Assembly (NCBI GenBank): GCA_951799405.1
Contig: OX637361.1
Coordinates: forward strand, 12,684,170 to 12,748,169
DNA: 64,000 nt
Direction: 5' to 3'
Origin: Agapetus fuscipes
Lineage: Eukaryota; Arthropoda; Insecta; Trichoptera; Glossosomatidae
The position numbers were made by a program, and so were the translations under genes. The notes under the pieces were generated by a model. That model was not told where the DNA came from, did no database searches, and saw nothing but the letters and a program-made list of their open reading frames with translations. Shown in pieces: positions 51,803 through 62,589 of the stretch (its first letter is position 1; each line of letters opens with the position of its first letter).

Positions 51803-52630
51803 CGCAGTGGCATACTTTTACCCACCTTGATGTATGGAAGCGAGGCTTGGACGGTGAATGAAAGTGAAATTAGTAAAGTCCATACTGTTGAAATGGACTT
51901 TCTAAGAAGTATGATTGGGAAAAAACGGAGTGACAGGGTGAGGAATGATTTTGTAAGAAAAGAATGTGGTGCAAGAGAAAGTGTGAAAGTGAAGATTAAA
52001 AGAAGTTTGTTAAGATGGTTTGGGAATATGGAGAGAATGAATGGGGAAAGACTGACGAAGAAAGTATATGTTGGTAGAATAGATGGATGTCGTGGTAGAG
52101 GAAGACCGAGAAAGGTATGGATGGACCAAATATCCGAAATTGCGAATGAATGGAATATCCAGAGTCATAATACAAGAAGAGCTTGTATGAAGAAGGTTAT
52201 GACTCTGGAGGAAATGAAAGAAGTATGCAAGGATAGAAAGAAATGGCGGTTGATCTGTGATGTTGGCGGCTAGGGTTTGTTACAGTGAAATTGGTTTTAT
52301 GATTTAGTTTTTTATGTCCATGTATATATTGTTATTTTTATTCTTTGATTTAAAAAATGTAACTTGTCATGTATGTTCCTTGACTTATAGGTTGTTATGC
52401 GGCTGACCACCCATAATATAAAAATTGGTTCACTTTGCCAATGTCACCCCTGTTTCAGGGAAGGACGGCAAGAGTTGCAAGGCTTATGTTCATTTAAGAT
52501 TGGGTTTTTATATTGTAGGTCCACATGCGGCATGTGTTAGCGCGAAATCATACATATCTGCTTGTGGGAATGCATTTAGTATAAATCTTAAATGATATAT
52601 ATCTTTGCAGCTTAGATTAGATTAGATTAG
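51803..52630 (+). mobile_element. Best copy of the A-unit LINE: ORF terminus, 3' UTR and A-unit
   Basis: An open frame to 52273 reads LLPTLMYGSEAWTVNESE, FLRSMIGKKRSDRVRNDFVR, LLRWFGNMERMNGERLTKK, GCRGRGRPRKVWMDQISEI, RRACMKKVMTLEEMKEVCKD, RKKWRLICDVGG-stop. This is the extreme C-terminus of a non-LTR reverse transcriptase polyprotein, 5'-truncated before the RT palm. The UTR is 52274-52375. The A-unit is 52376-52630 with a TTAGATTAGATTAGAT end. The frame is uninterrupted, so this is probably the youngest copy here. Confidence 0.87.
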
Positions 52631-52631
52631 A

Positions 52632-52856
52632 TGTTACATTAGAGATTCACATTACATGCATTTTCACAAGCAGACACGAACAAATTCGCGCTTGCACATG
52701 CCGCATGCGAACCTACAACATAAAAACCAAATCTAAAATGGACATACACCCTGCAACTCTTGCCGTCCTTCCCTGTAACAGGGGTGACATTGGCAAAGTG
52801 AACGATTTTTACAGCATGGGTGGTCAGCCGCATACCAACCTATAAATCAAGGAGCA
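52632..52856 (-). repeat. A-unit tail to tail with the preceding LINE
   Basis: ATGTTACATTAGAGATTCAC to CTATAAATCAAGGAGCATAC. It is followed by ACGACAAATTACATTTATAA, the LINE UTR, so this is a truncated LINE end. Confidence 0.82.
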
Positions 52857-52859
52857 TAC

Positions 52860-53410
52860 ACGACAAATTACATTTATAATGAAATAGATGTTTTATCTAA
52901 GTAAGTTAACTACAACTATATTCAATTCTATTTTCGTTAGGTTTATTTTATCATAGTTATTATAATTTTAAAGCCGTATCTTGCTCACGAAGTGGTCAGC
53001 CGCATACCATACGCATAAGTCAAGGAAATAGAACGATACATTTTCCTCAGGATTTCACGTTTTAAATAGACGTTTGAATTATGGACAGTAATTAACATAG
53101 CACGCATTTTCTGCGTTGAATTTTTCTATTTAATGGATTGATGGCCTGTCGGTGGTGAGAGCTATAAAGCCGGACTTCGCGTTTTTTCACAAGCCACAGT
53201 TCGTGTTATTGCTGATCCTGTTGCCGAGTCTTAAACATAATAGAGGAAGTTGCGCTGTAAGCTCCCGCCCATTCCTCACAGGTTATTCTGCTGTACCCGT
53301 GGAGTTATATTTTAAATGGAGGGGCTATTACTTTGATTTAGTTCTAAACACTGTGATCCACACAGTCACTGAAGGTTAATTTCGCCAGACATAGTTTACT
53401 TTGGACATAG
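52860..53410. other. No gene; one A-unit scrap at 52986-53025
   Basis: GTGGTCAGCCGCATACCATA and AAGTCAAGGAA only. Confidence 0.35.
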
Positions 53411-53414
53411 TTTA

Positions 53415-53625
53415 TAGGTTCACTTTGCCAATGTCACCCCTGTTTCAGGGAAGGTCGGCAAAAGTTGTGGGGCTTATGTTCATTTGAGGTTTGGATTTTA
53501 TTTGTAAGTACGCATTCAGCATTTGTAAGCGCGAACTACACGTGTTGGTTTGTGGGCATACATCTGAGAGCTTTAAATGAGTATATCCTTGCAACTTAGA
53601 TTATGGATTATTAAAGAGATTATAG
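53415..53625 (+). repeat. A-unit lacking the first 50 bp
   Basis: It begins at GGTTCACTTTGCCAATGTCA and ends TTGCAACTTAGATTATGG. Confidence 0.8.
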
Positions 53626-54490
53626 TCATGGAGGGACTACAAATGTGATTTAGTACCAATCGACATGATGCAACGTCTTTGACACCACACATTTTTTATA
53701 ATGCTGTCTTGCTCACGACATATGAAATGCTTTTCTTATTTTCTATGTAAGCAACGTGTCTCTACTCCGTCTTCAATCTATTAACATATCACCATAGAAA
53801 CCATGAAATCACAATGGCAACGGAATTTGTTACTAGTGTTTTTATAAGTATGAAAATATCTGATAAATTCCGAATTCAAAAATGTTCCGACCTCATTGTG
53901 TACGGGATGATTTTCACAAGTTTCTATTACCGTGAGCATAAAAGTTACATACTTGAATAAGGAAGTACCTACATACTTGAACAACACTAGTTCTAAAAAT
54001 GGCGGTCACTTTCGAAAACAAAATATTTCGACAAATGAAAAATAAATTTTATGAACGTAATCATACAAAATAGTTTTTTAAGTGAAATATCATTCCACAT
54101 TTTGTACGACATTAACTTTTTTTGTTGGCACGTTAAGAAAATATCCAGTTTGGCATTTATATGTTTTTTCCCCAATTAGGAAACACACCTGTTGACAGTA
54201 CACAATCTGAGCTAAGAAAAACCGTAAAACTCGATAATGTGAGAGTTCTTTTAAATATTTATAATATAAATTTCTTGTTTTTATAAGACACATTGGTCCA
54301 GTACACATGCAAACATTGCTCATGTAAAATTTTCTCAATGGCGTTTACGATAAACAAGAACTAAGGCAGCGAGTTGCAAGGTTACCGATAGACTGAATTC
54401 GGATTTTTGTATGATGAGTGGGTTAGCGCATTTCTAATTTACAAAGAATTGCTTTCTTAGCCCATCCTGTTCTTATACCTATATTGCTGT
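53625..54490. repeat. Dispersed repeat copy 2 (partner at 35790)
   Basis: It follows 36180-36785 through ACTCCGTCTTCAATCTAT, GTTGGCACGTTAAGAAAATA and GGAAACACACCTGTTG. A CACAATCTGAGCTAAG repeat (54195-54375) is then inserted before GGTTACCGATAGACTGAATT. Confidence 0.75.
54195..54375. repeat. Dispersed repeat nested in copy 2
   Basis: It is nearly identical to 17420-17600. It interrupts CACACCTGTTG and GGTTACCGATAG, which are close together in copy 1. Confidence 0.7.
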
Positions 54491-55095
54491 ACCGCGCAAC
54501 AAAACGTGTGAGGTTAAATCAGATGGACGTTTTTTATTTTACGAAAAAATAAAACGCGGAATATTTCTGACACAGAGTCGGCTTTTCTGTGCTTTTATGG
54601 CGCCAGTTTAAAATAAAACTGTTAATAAAGTTGAGCTGCTTTTATGATGCGAGATGGGAGTTTTGTGGAAAGTGCAAAAAATAGCGGGAAGGTGTGAGGT
54701 TTGTTACCGCTATTGTTCTGACGAAACGTACATATTTAGCAACAATTTAAATTGTAATTAAAGGGATGAGCGACGCGTTGGTTTTATGGCTGATGTGAGG
54801 GTTTTTCCACTGTCAGATGATCGACACAATTAATAATATAACAACCACTTTTGTATGTTTACTTTTATTCGTTTCACAATTATTTATAACCACAACACTA
54901 TAATATTTGTTATTCTAATTTATACCAGCTTGTGGCTCTCTCGCCAGGGAAGCTTCTTCTCTCTTTCTGCATTCTTTTGTTTTCCTTTTTTTTATTCAAA
55001 TTCAAATATAATGTTCCATTCCACCAAACAAACAAATTCATCTCGTTACACTGACTGTAATCATGCACGCTTTGTATTTTTTCAAAAGAAAATTT
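54490..55095. other. No feature identified
   Basis: An 80-residue frame at 54855-55097 shows hydrophobic composition only. Confidence 0.3.
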
Positions 55096-55097
55096 AG

Positions 55098-55315
55098 CTA
55101 GTGAGCTTAGAACAAAATGTTCACTTTGCCAATGTCATTCCTGTTCCAGGGAAGGTCGGCGAGAGATGCAGGGTGTATGTTAATTTAAGATTTGAGTTTT
55201 TATATTGTAAGTCCCCATGCGGCGTGTTTAAGCGCGAACTTATACGTGTCTGCTTGTGAGAATGCATATTATGTGAATCCCCCAATGTTACATATCTTTG
55301 CAACTTAGATTAGAT
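55098..55315 (+). repeat. A-unit lacking the first 45 bp
   Basis: AATGTTCACTTTGCCAATGT to TTTGCAACTTAGATTAGAT. Confidence 0.8.
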
Positions 55316-55454
55316 AAACTCAATTTTAAAGCTGACAACAAATATTGATTGGGGTTTGAGTTTCAACAAAGAAACAAAAATTGTGTGAAAAGGGAAACTG
55401 CATTAAGAATTAATTAAATATTTATCCATATCGTAAGTTACATCACCAACACCC

Positions 55455-55536
55455 CTGCGGCACTACAACAAGTGTCAAAGACCCCTAGAGTCTCATGAGT
55501 GTAGGGAGTCTCCCGCATAGGCTTTCTTAAAAAAAA
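55455..55536 (+). mobile_element. SINE1 tail type b fragment
   Basis: CTGCGGCACTACAACAAGTG, CCCCTAGAGTCTC, CTTTCTTAAAAAAAAG. Confidence 0.7.
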
Positions 55537-55862
55537 GTTGTCATAATCACGCATAAAAATTGAAATTTGTGTCTGAGAAATAATAATCAAAATTTGACTG
55601 ACTTATTATTTAGTAAGGGTGACACTGGTTATGTAAAACAGTGCTTAACAGTTGAAGTAGTCAGCCTCACACTAACCTGCAAGGAGTTGGTAGTTTAGCG
55701 CGGAGTAAACAGTGAACATTAGTTGTTCAAGAGCTCGCTATTATAATTGAGATTGCTCTGTGCATTCACGTATCCCAGTTGACAATGGTAGTTGCTCTCA
55801 CTTACATGTACTGTGCTGTGTCAACAACAAGTAACAATCTATGAATAGGACTTCAAAATCTA

Positions 55863-56985
55863 GAATGCGGCAGTCGTAGACCACCATTTTGAGTAAATAA
55901 CAGACCGTAGGCTATAATTTTAAATAGGAAGCAGAACGCAAACCATCATTACGAATAAGCTGAAGACCGTAGACCACCATTTTGAGTAGCTGGCAGAGCG
56001 TAGACCATAATTTCGAAAAGGTTGCAGACCGTAGATTATTTAATTGAATATATTACAGACCGTAGATCATCATTTTGAATAGATGGTAGACCGTAAACCA
56101 TCATTTTGAGTAAATAATAGACCGTAGACTATAATTTTAAATAGGAAGCAGAACGCAAACCATCATTGTGAATAAGCTGAAGACCGTAGACCACCTTTTT
56201 GAGTAGACCACAACTTTGACAAGGTTGCAGGCCGTAGGTTATCATTTTGAATAGATGGCAGACCGTAGACCATAATTTTGAGTAAGGAGCAGACCTTAGA
56301 CCACAATTTTGAATAGGAAGCAGAACGCAAATCATTATTTTGAATAAACGGCCGACCGTAGACTACCATTTTGAGTAGGTGATAGACCGTAGATTACAAT
56401 CTTGAAAATATTGCAGGCCGTAGATTATCAAATTGAATAGACTGTAAACTATGATTTTAAATAGGTGACAGAACGTTTACTATTATTTTGAATAAGTGGC
56501 AGACCGAAGACCACCATTTTATTGTGAAAAAAAAGGTGATAGACCATAAATCACAATTTTGAAAAAGTTGCAGACCGTAGATTATCATTTTTAATAGGTG
56601 GAAACGCGTAACACATGATTTTAAAATTGGTGATAAACCGTAGACCATAATTTAGAATAAGCAGCCGACCGTAAACCATCATTTGAACAGGTGACAGACC
56701 GTAGACCACTATTTTGAATAAGTCGCACGCCAGAGACCACCATGTTAAATAGCTGGTGGACCGTAGACAACCATTGTGAATACTTGGCAAACCGTAGACC
56801 ACCATTTTGAATAAGTCTCACACCGTAGACCACTACTTTGAATAAGTGGTAGACCGTAGACCACCATTATGAATAGTTGGTAGACCGCAGACTACCATTG
56901 TGAATAGTTAGTAGACCGCAGATGCCCATTTTGAGGTGGACCGTAGACCATCATTGCAAATAGGTGGCAGTCCGTAGACAACATT
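55863..56985. repeat. Tandem array, 31-bp unit with 217-bp higher-order repeat
   Basis: The unit contains GACCGTAGACCACCATTTTG followed by a variable AATA..GGCA part. CCGTAGAC recurs at 56761, 56792, 56823 and 56854. A block of about 100 bp at 55891 recurs with few changes at 56108, exactly seven units later. There are roughly 36 units. Confidence 0.9.
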
Positions 56986-56989
56986 TGAT

Positions 56990-57297
56990 TCACAATTTCA
57001 GCAATTATGCTTTATTTTTCCTGGAATCCTGGATAAAATAGGTATTTATACGGTAATATGATGAAATTATGATGCAACACTGTTATCAAAAGGATTCAAC
57101 TGCCACGAATTCGACAACCAATTCTGTCAAAAAACTTCTCATGGTGTTTTTCTTAATTTCAGGTATCGATATTTTAAACCGAGCACTCCTGCAGCAAGTC
57201 ACGTGTTTGTATTTTGTCACGTGTCACAAGAATGCTTACGAGACATAAACCACGTTTTCATTTCTCCAAGAAATTTATTGATTATTTTGCTAGTTAT
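56990..57297. other. No feature identified
   Basis: Nothing recognised. Confidence 0.3.
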
Positions 57298-57995
57298 GCT
57301 GTCCGGTGGATAGCTCAGTTGGTAGAGTGCTTGCATTCTATGCAGTGAGCTCAGATTCGAATCCCACCGAGGGTGTCAGAAATGATTTCCGGTTTCAGTG
57401 TCACCCCTGTTTCAGGGAAGGTCGGCAAGAGTTGCAGGGCTTATGTTTATTTGAGATGATTTCCCGTTTCAGTGTTTATTTCAAAACCCTAAATAAAATA
57501 CCGACAAGGCTTACTCAGCCTTCACAAGAAATGAGAGCCAGCCATCTCTGGAGCTGGGAAAGCCGCACTTCAACTGAAGTGGTTGGCCGGCCCCCTTACC
57601 TGTAAAAATAAATAGGTTCACTCGTCACATGCAAACTCTTCGAGGATAGCGCGGCAACACCGGGCCGTAGTCCAGTGGCAACACTTCGGGCTCGTTAATG
57701 GAAGGTTGTGTGTGTGACGGAGCACAAAAAATATACCATTTACATTTTCAAATTTGCTCTTCGCTGGGTTGAAAACTTCATAAAACCCTTACCAAAAGAG
57801 CGGTCACTAAAGATCCATTCAACTGGGTCTTGCTTGAGTATTGGCGCTTTGTAGCGACGACCAAGCTCATAAGCACCTCTGCGGCACAACAACAAGTGAG
57901 TCTCCCCGAGAGTCTCTGAAATCTAGGGATTCTGCCGAACAGGATTTCTTAAAGAAAAGAAGTTACACTATATGTGTAGCTTAGTTGCGTTATGA
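57298..57995 (+). mobile_element. SINE2 with nested SINE1 and an A-unit scrap
   Basis: The SINE2 head GTCCGGTGGATAGCTCAGTT and body are cut at about 57393 by 60 bp of A-unit (TCACCCCTGTTTCAGGGAAG), flanked by near-repeats GATTTCCGGTTTCAGTG and GATTTCCCGTTTCAGTG. The end block is cut at GCGGCAA (57654) by a SINE1 (57655-57955, tail type b) and resumes AGAAGTTACACTATATGTG. Confidence 0.78.
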
Positions 57996-58180
57996 TTATA
58001 TTTTCAGTTGAAGCGTTCCCAATAACTGCCCGCGTCTCTGTACGGAGCAGAGTCTCCAGTATTTGGGGCACACTCGCTTGTTGTGTTTGTCTACAGTAAC
58101 TGCCAGAGTGGAGCCTCCTCTAAACATACATTGGAGATTGGTATGAGGACTACACTCATTGACTCATGATAATAATTTGT

Positions 58181-58612
58181 GTCAACGACGTTACCATGTT
58201 GAAAGCACCGGTTCCCACATTTCACCGAAGTTAAGCAACATTGGGCGCGGACAGTACTTGGATGGGTAACCGCTCAGGTACACCGCGTGTCGTTGGCATC
58301 TTGGACCGGTCCGTAGTCCGTAGTGGCAACACTTCGGACTCGTAAATGGAAGGTTGTGGATTTGGATCCCGGCGGAGCACAAAAATATACCATTTATATT
58401 TCGAATGTACTCTTCGCTGAGTTGAAAAATTCATAAGCCTTTACCAAAGACCGGTCACTGAAAGGTCCATCCAACCTTACAATAACTGGGTCTTGCTTGA
58501 GAATCGGCGCTTTCTACAGCGACGACCAAGCTCGAAGAGGGCTCTTGAGGTGTGATACACACAAAAACAGCGCTCACCAAATAAATCATCCTAATATTAT
58601 TATTATTAATAA
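58181..58612 (+). mobile_element. 5S rRNA-tRNA compound SINE1, LINE-type tail
   Basis: 58181-58297 is 5S-like from GTCAACGACGTTACCATG to CGCGTGTCGTTGGC. The tRNA part runs 58301-58380. The tail GAGGGCTCTTGAGGTGTGAT, ACACAAAAACAGCGCTCACC, AAATAAATCATCCTAATATT abuts the LINE at 58616 tail to tail. Confidence 0.87.
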
Positions 58613-58615
58613 TAA

Positions 58616-59190
58616 AATAATATCAGGCTAATTTATTTTAAATTACAAATGATAAGAGAGCGCCGTTTTTGTGTGTGTCACACCTCAAGGGCCCTCTCCG
58701 ATCATGTATAAGACTTTTTGAAAAGGTGAGTCTTGAATGCTCCGCGAAATACACCCACAGATTTGGAGTTCTTCACTCCGGGTGGCAGTCTGTTCCGCTC
58801 CACCGGACCCGCAACACGCAAAGCGTGGTCTCTTAAATTTGTACGAACCTGACGGCGTGGCTGAACCAAATTGACTGCTCCGTCGCCCGTGGATCTGAGT
58901 GTCTGCCTCCTTACACTCATCTCAACAGGCAACATCATGCCAGTCAGATAAGGTGGAGCCAAGCCATTGATGGCTTTATATACCATCACACTAACACGGT
59001 AGATGTTTTTAACAGCGGAGTGATGTGAGCGAATTTGGGGATCCCGAATATGAGTCTTGCTGCCGAATTCAACACAGATTGAAAGCGATTGAACTGCTTC
59101 TTTGGCTGACAATAGTCAATCCGAGACATCACAAACGCGCCCACTAGGGTCTTGACTGCATCTGACGGTAAACAATTTCTAATAGCCTTT
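58616..59190 (-). pseudogene. L2/CR1-class LINE 3' end, probable SINE1 partner
   Basis: Reading on minus: RQIKAIRNCLPSDAVKTLVG, AFVMSRIDYCQ, FQSVLNSAARLIFGIPKFAH, ITPLLK, YKAINGLAPPYLTGM, LRSTGDGAVNLVQPRRQVRT, LRDHALRVAGPVERNRLPPG, FRGAFKTHLFKKSY-stop (about 58702). The AFVMSRIDYC and SAARL blocks are hallmarks of the L2/CR1 C-terminus. The segment that normally follows DYC is shortened. The 3' UTR (58640-58700) has GAGGGCCCTTGAGGTGTGAC, ACACAAAAACGGCGCTC and AAATAAATTAGCCTGATATT, colinear with the SINE1 tail. Confidence 0.85.
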
Positions 59191-59224
59191 ATTTGGCGAA
59201 GTGAAAAAAAATAAGAAGCTTTTG

Positions 59225-59440
59225 TGATGATATCTGTAAACTAGAAAATATTTTAACAAAAATAGACATTACATATCTGTTTCAACTGACTACGAAAATT
59301 ATCCTTAGTAAGAAAGAGAACAATGAACTTCACAGTTGCATTTCCATGTATGCAAAGACAACTCGGGTGAATGTAAAAATGTTTCTAGAAAGGTGGCAGC
59401 ATTGACGCGTGCGTATTGTATCCGAACCAGTCCGAACATA
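59225..59440 (+). repeat. THAP-like repeat, 5' part
   Basis: GATGATATCTGTAAACTAGA, CTGACTACGAAAATTATCC and AGAAAGGTGGCAGC parallel 20205 and 24616. The THAP-like frame itself is not present. Confidence 0.5.
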
Positions 59441-59454
59441 GTAGGCATACTAAT

Positions 59455-60672
59455 CTCATATAATCTAATCTAAGCTGCAAAGATATAGGGGAAAGACGTG
59501 TACCTTGGGACAGAATTCGCTTTTGATTTTTTAAATTTTTGGTATGTAAATCGAATTGAATTTCAACTTATCCCCATGAAAGAATGCAGTTTTGGCTAGT
59601 GAATGGTGAATACCTATTTGCCAAAACATCATTAAAGAAGTCGGTACACACCGTTTAACAAGACAGGGCAATTTGTCCCAAGGTACAAACAGGTCTTGTA
59701 CCTTGGGACAGGGTTGGTTGCACATTGGGACAGGGATAGAATCATATTGAATAAATGAAAATGAGAATTGAATTAATTTTAATAATAAAAAATAAGTGCA
59801 CAATTTATTTTATAATGTAATGCATAGGTACATTGTTTGAGGTTAATATTTCTAGGAAACTTGAGGTTGAATGAATGCTGTCCCCAACATATGGTAGGCT
59901 CAGGCGGAATCTTCACTATGCAGGATGAAGTTCCCAGCTACAGAGGACGAAGTTCCTCTGGAGTCTTCGCTGTGTTGGTTGCACTGCTTGTTGATGGTGT
60001 TTCCATGTCTCCTTCTCTTAAAGGAGACAAATCAGAATCTTGGTTTCACCATAGGAAACGTCCCATGGTGAAACTCAAAAACTGTCCCAAGGTACAAATG
60101 TGCACATATTTTACCAACTTTACCTAAAAACTATAACTTTAGAGATTTTCATAAAAAAATGCTTCATATTGTGTTCATGAATAACATAGTAATGAAGGGG
60201 TATCAAAATGTGTGAGTAATAGTACTTACTGTGGTGTTATGCACTTGTTCAAAACGTGGGTAAATTTTAATTCACAGTATCGAAAACACACTTGGACCAC
60301 CTGGCACCAAGAATCTTTTTTTAAACAGGAAGGGGGTGCATTCAATTACTCAAAAACACTGCTGCCAGCTTATGACGTATATCCTAGATCTGCCAGTAGA
60401 GCCCAAAAAAAGTTATAGCAACTGTCCCAAGGTACACGTCTTTCCCCAATATCATTTAAGATTTATATGAAATGCATTTCCACAAGCAGACAGGTATAAT
60501 TTCGCGCTAATACATGCCGCATGTGGACCTACAATATAAAAACCCAATCTCAAATGAACATAAGCTCTGCAACTCTTGCCGTCCTTCCCTGAAACAGGGG
60601 TGACATTGGCAAAGTGAACCATTTTTTACAGTATGGGTGGTCAGCCGCATACCAACCTATAAGTCAAGGAAC
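59455..60672 (-). repeat. A-unit split by the 960-bp TIR element
   Basis: AATCTAAGCTGCAAAGATAT (to 59487) and ATCATTTAAGATTTATATG (from 60451) are the sides. The unit ends CTATAAGTCAAGGAAC and continues into LINE UTR and ORF end (60770-60915). Confidence 0.8.
59488..60447. mobile_element. DNA transposon-like element with perfect 26-bp TIRs
   Basis: 59488-59513 (GGGGAAAGACGTGTACCTTG then GGACAG) and 60422-60447 are exact reverse complements. The inner part of the TIR, CCTTGGGACA or its complement, recurs at about 59674, 59699, 59725 (shortened) and 60083. ATAT lies one base outside each end, a possible 4-bp duplication. Open frames at 59531-59803 and 59837-60127 show no transposase motif, so it is probably non-autonomous. 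The superfamily is unassigned. Confidence 0.82.
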
Positions 60673-60769
60673 AAACATCGCAAATTACATTTTTTAAATC
60701 AATAAACAATAATATAAACATGGACACTAAAAAAAACTAAATCATAAAACCAATTTCACTTTTATAAAC

Positions 60770-60915
60770 CCTAGCCGCCAACATTACAGATCAACCGCCA
60801 TTTCTTTCTATCCTTACATACTTCTTTCATTTCCTCCAGAGTCATAACCTTCTTCATACAAGCTCTTCTTTTATTATGACTCTGGATATTCCATTCATTC
60901 GCAATTTCGTCGCAA
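60770..60915 (-). pseudogene. A-unit LINE ORF terminus
   Basis: IANEWNIQSHNKRRACMKKV, MTLEEMKEVCKDRKKWRLIC, NVGG-stop. The upstream frame runs into unrelated sequence at about 60915. Confidence 0.8.
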
Positions 60916-60999
60916 TACGTCATGTTTTTTTTTTCTGTAAGAGGCATTCTGTACCGTAAAATGTTAAATAAAAAATAAATTAGTACCCTGTTATTAAAC

Positions 61000-61425
61000 A
61001 AAATATGTAATTATACCTTCTGCAAGGTCCTTGTAAACAACCTTCGCATCTGACTCCAACCTTGTTTTGTGTCTCCACGCCAGGAAGTGAAGTGACCATC
61101 TGGATAAGGATTCATTGTTTACTTGTTAAGCTTTGTTTGTTGCTTTAACTGTGACGTCATAATGCAATGGAACTACGCGCCGTTATGCCGACATGAATGG
61201 ACTGTCCGACAATTTGCATACAGGGTTATTATGGCATTAGTTTTCATGGTACAATCCTCAATTAGAGGGAACAATAGATATCAAATAGTCCAGCCAATAG
61301 AGCAATACTTGAAGAATTAATTCACTACTCGAGATCTTTAATTTGAAAATCAGAGTAAGTCAACTTCTCCGCTTTTCTTGCGATACATGAGATTTCATTA
61401 TGACAATTATATTAATTTTTAAAAG
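61000..61425. other. No feature identified
   Basis: A 65-residue frame at 61123-61320 without motif. Confidence 0.3.
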
Positions 61426-61429
61426 TGAA

Positions 61430-61530
61430 CAAATTTCAAAACTTAATTTAAATCGGATATTTAACGAACCGTTTAGAGAGAACTTACATCATTCTCGACG
61501 TTTCGTCAGCGACGTAGCCGACGTCTTCAG
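61430..61530 (-). mobile_element. Penelope-like tail with hammerhead-like core
   Basis: On minus, CTCCTGAAGACGTCGGC, TACGTC, GCTGACGAAACGTCGAG: a CUGANGA box, a GUCGGC/GCUGAC stem, a GAAA box and a GUC triplet. An AT-rich stretch follows. Confidence 0.5.
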
Positions 61531-61736
61531 GAGAACATCCTCTCTGCACCAAATATGTATGAGGATTCAAGCTTTGGTATTAAATGGAAAGTGAAAACAT
61601 GACTTATAAAAACATTAGATGTTTTTTTTTAAATAATAGTTGTTGACTTAGATTGGAGATTCTAGATATTGTTTTTTACGTGATGGGTGTCACGTCTTCT
61701 TACTTCATCCTTACAGTGAGATCTTTATTTGTTTTT

Positions 61737-62005
61737 AATGTCGGTGTTATGGCCGAGGGGGCCAAGTGGGACGATCGTTCTAGCGTGTTTGGAATGGAAT
61801 AATGTTGGTTCGATCCCCGCTTGGGTCATTTGACCATAACTTTGACCCTGGTTCAACAGATTTAATTGGGTAATGATTAATTAATAATTCAATAAAATAA
61901 ACAATAATGTATTAATAATTGATGATATTCATACCTGTTTCTGGACAGGCAGAATAGGTTGGTGATTTGCATTCCTCTTCACAATTTTTTTTTTAATTAA
62001 AAAAA
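61737..62005 (+). mobile_element. SINE3, long form
   Basis: TGTCGGTGTTATGGCCGAGG, B box GGTTCGATCCCC, GGTTGGTGATTTGCATTCC. It is close to 35259. Confidence 0.78.
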
Positions 62006-62059
62006 TAATAATGTCTTAGTACTGATCTAAATTACATCAGTACTGAGACACTAAAAAAA

Positions 62060-62160
62060 CATAAGCTACACATATAGTCACTTTTTGACTACGGCGATTC
62101 GGAACCTTTTTATTTTTACAGGTAAGAGGGCCGATCTCACGCCATCCCCTTCAGTTGAAT
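62060..62160 (-). mobile_element. SINE2 end-block fragment
   Basis: AAGCTACACATATAGT through TTTTTACAGGTAAGAGGGCC. It is cut at about 62160 by the next element. Confidence 0.65.
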
Positions 62161-62161
62161 A

Positions 62162-62587
62162 TTAATAATAATATTAGGATGATTTATTTGGTGAGCGCTG
62201 TTTTTGTGTGTATCACATCTCAAGAGCCCTCTGCGAGCTTGGTCGTCGCTGTAGAACGCGCCAATTCTCAAGCAAGACCCAGTTATTGTAAGGTTGGATG
62301 GACCTTTCAGTGACCGGTCTTTGGTAAAGGTTTATGAATTTTTCAACTCAGCGAAGAGCACATTCGAAATATAAATGGTATATTTTTTTGTGCTCCGCCG
62401 GGATCCGAATCCACAACCTTCCATTTACGAGTCCGAAGTGTTGCCACTGGACTACGGACCGGTCCAAGATGCCAACGACACGCGGTGTACCTGAGCGGTC
62501 ACCCATCCAAGTACTATCCGCGCCCAATGTTGCTTAACTTCGGTGATCTATGGGAACCGGTGCTTTCAACATGGTAACGTCGTTGAC
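62162..62587 (-). mobile_element. 5S rRNA-tRNA compound SINE1, LINE-type tail
   Basis: 5S-like part 62470-62586 on minus (TCACCGAAGTTAAGCAACAT, TTGGATGGGTGACCGCTCAG). The tRNA head is below it. The tail at 62165-62230 ends AATATTATTATTAAT. Confidence 0.86.
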
Positions 62588-62589
62588 TT

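Noticed and set aside
55863..56985. CRISPR-like regularly spaced repeats
   Set aside because: The units are directly adjacent with diverged monomers rather than identical repeats with unique spacers, in an animal genome.
58181..58297. 5S rRNA gene (also 7463 and 62470)
   Set aside because: Diverged from 5S rRNA and fused to a tRNA-derived SINE with a retrotransposon tail, with no pol III terminator after the 5S part.
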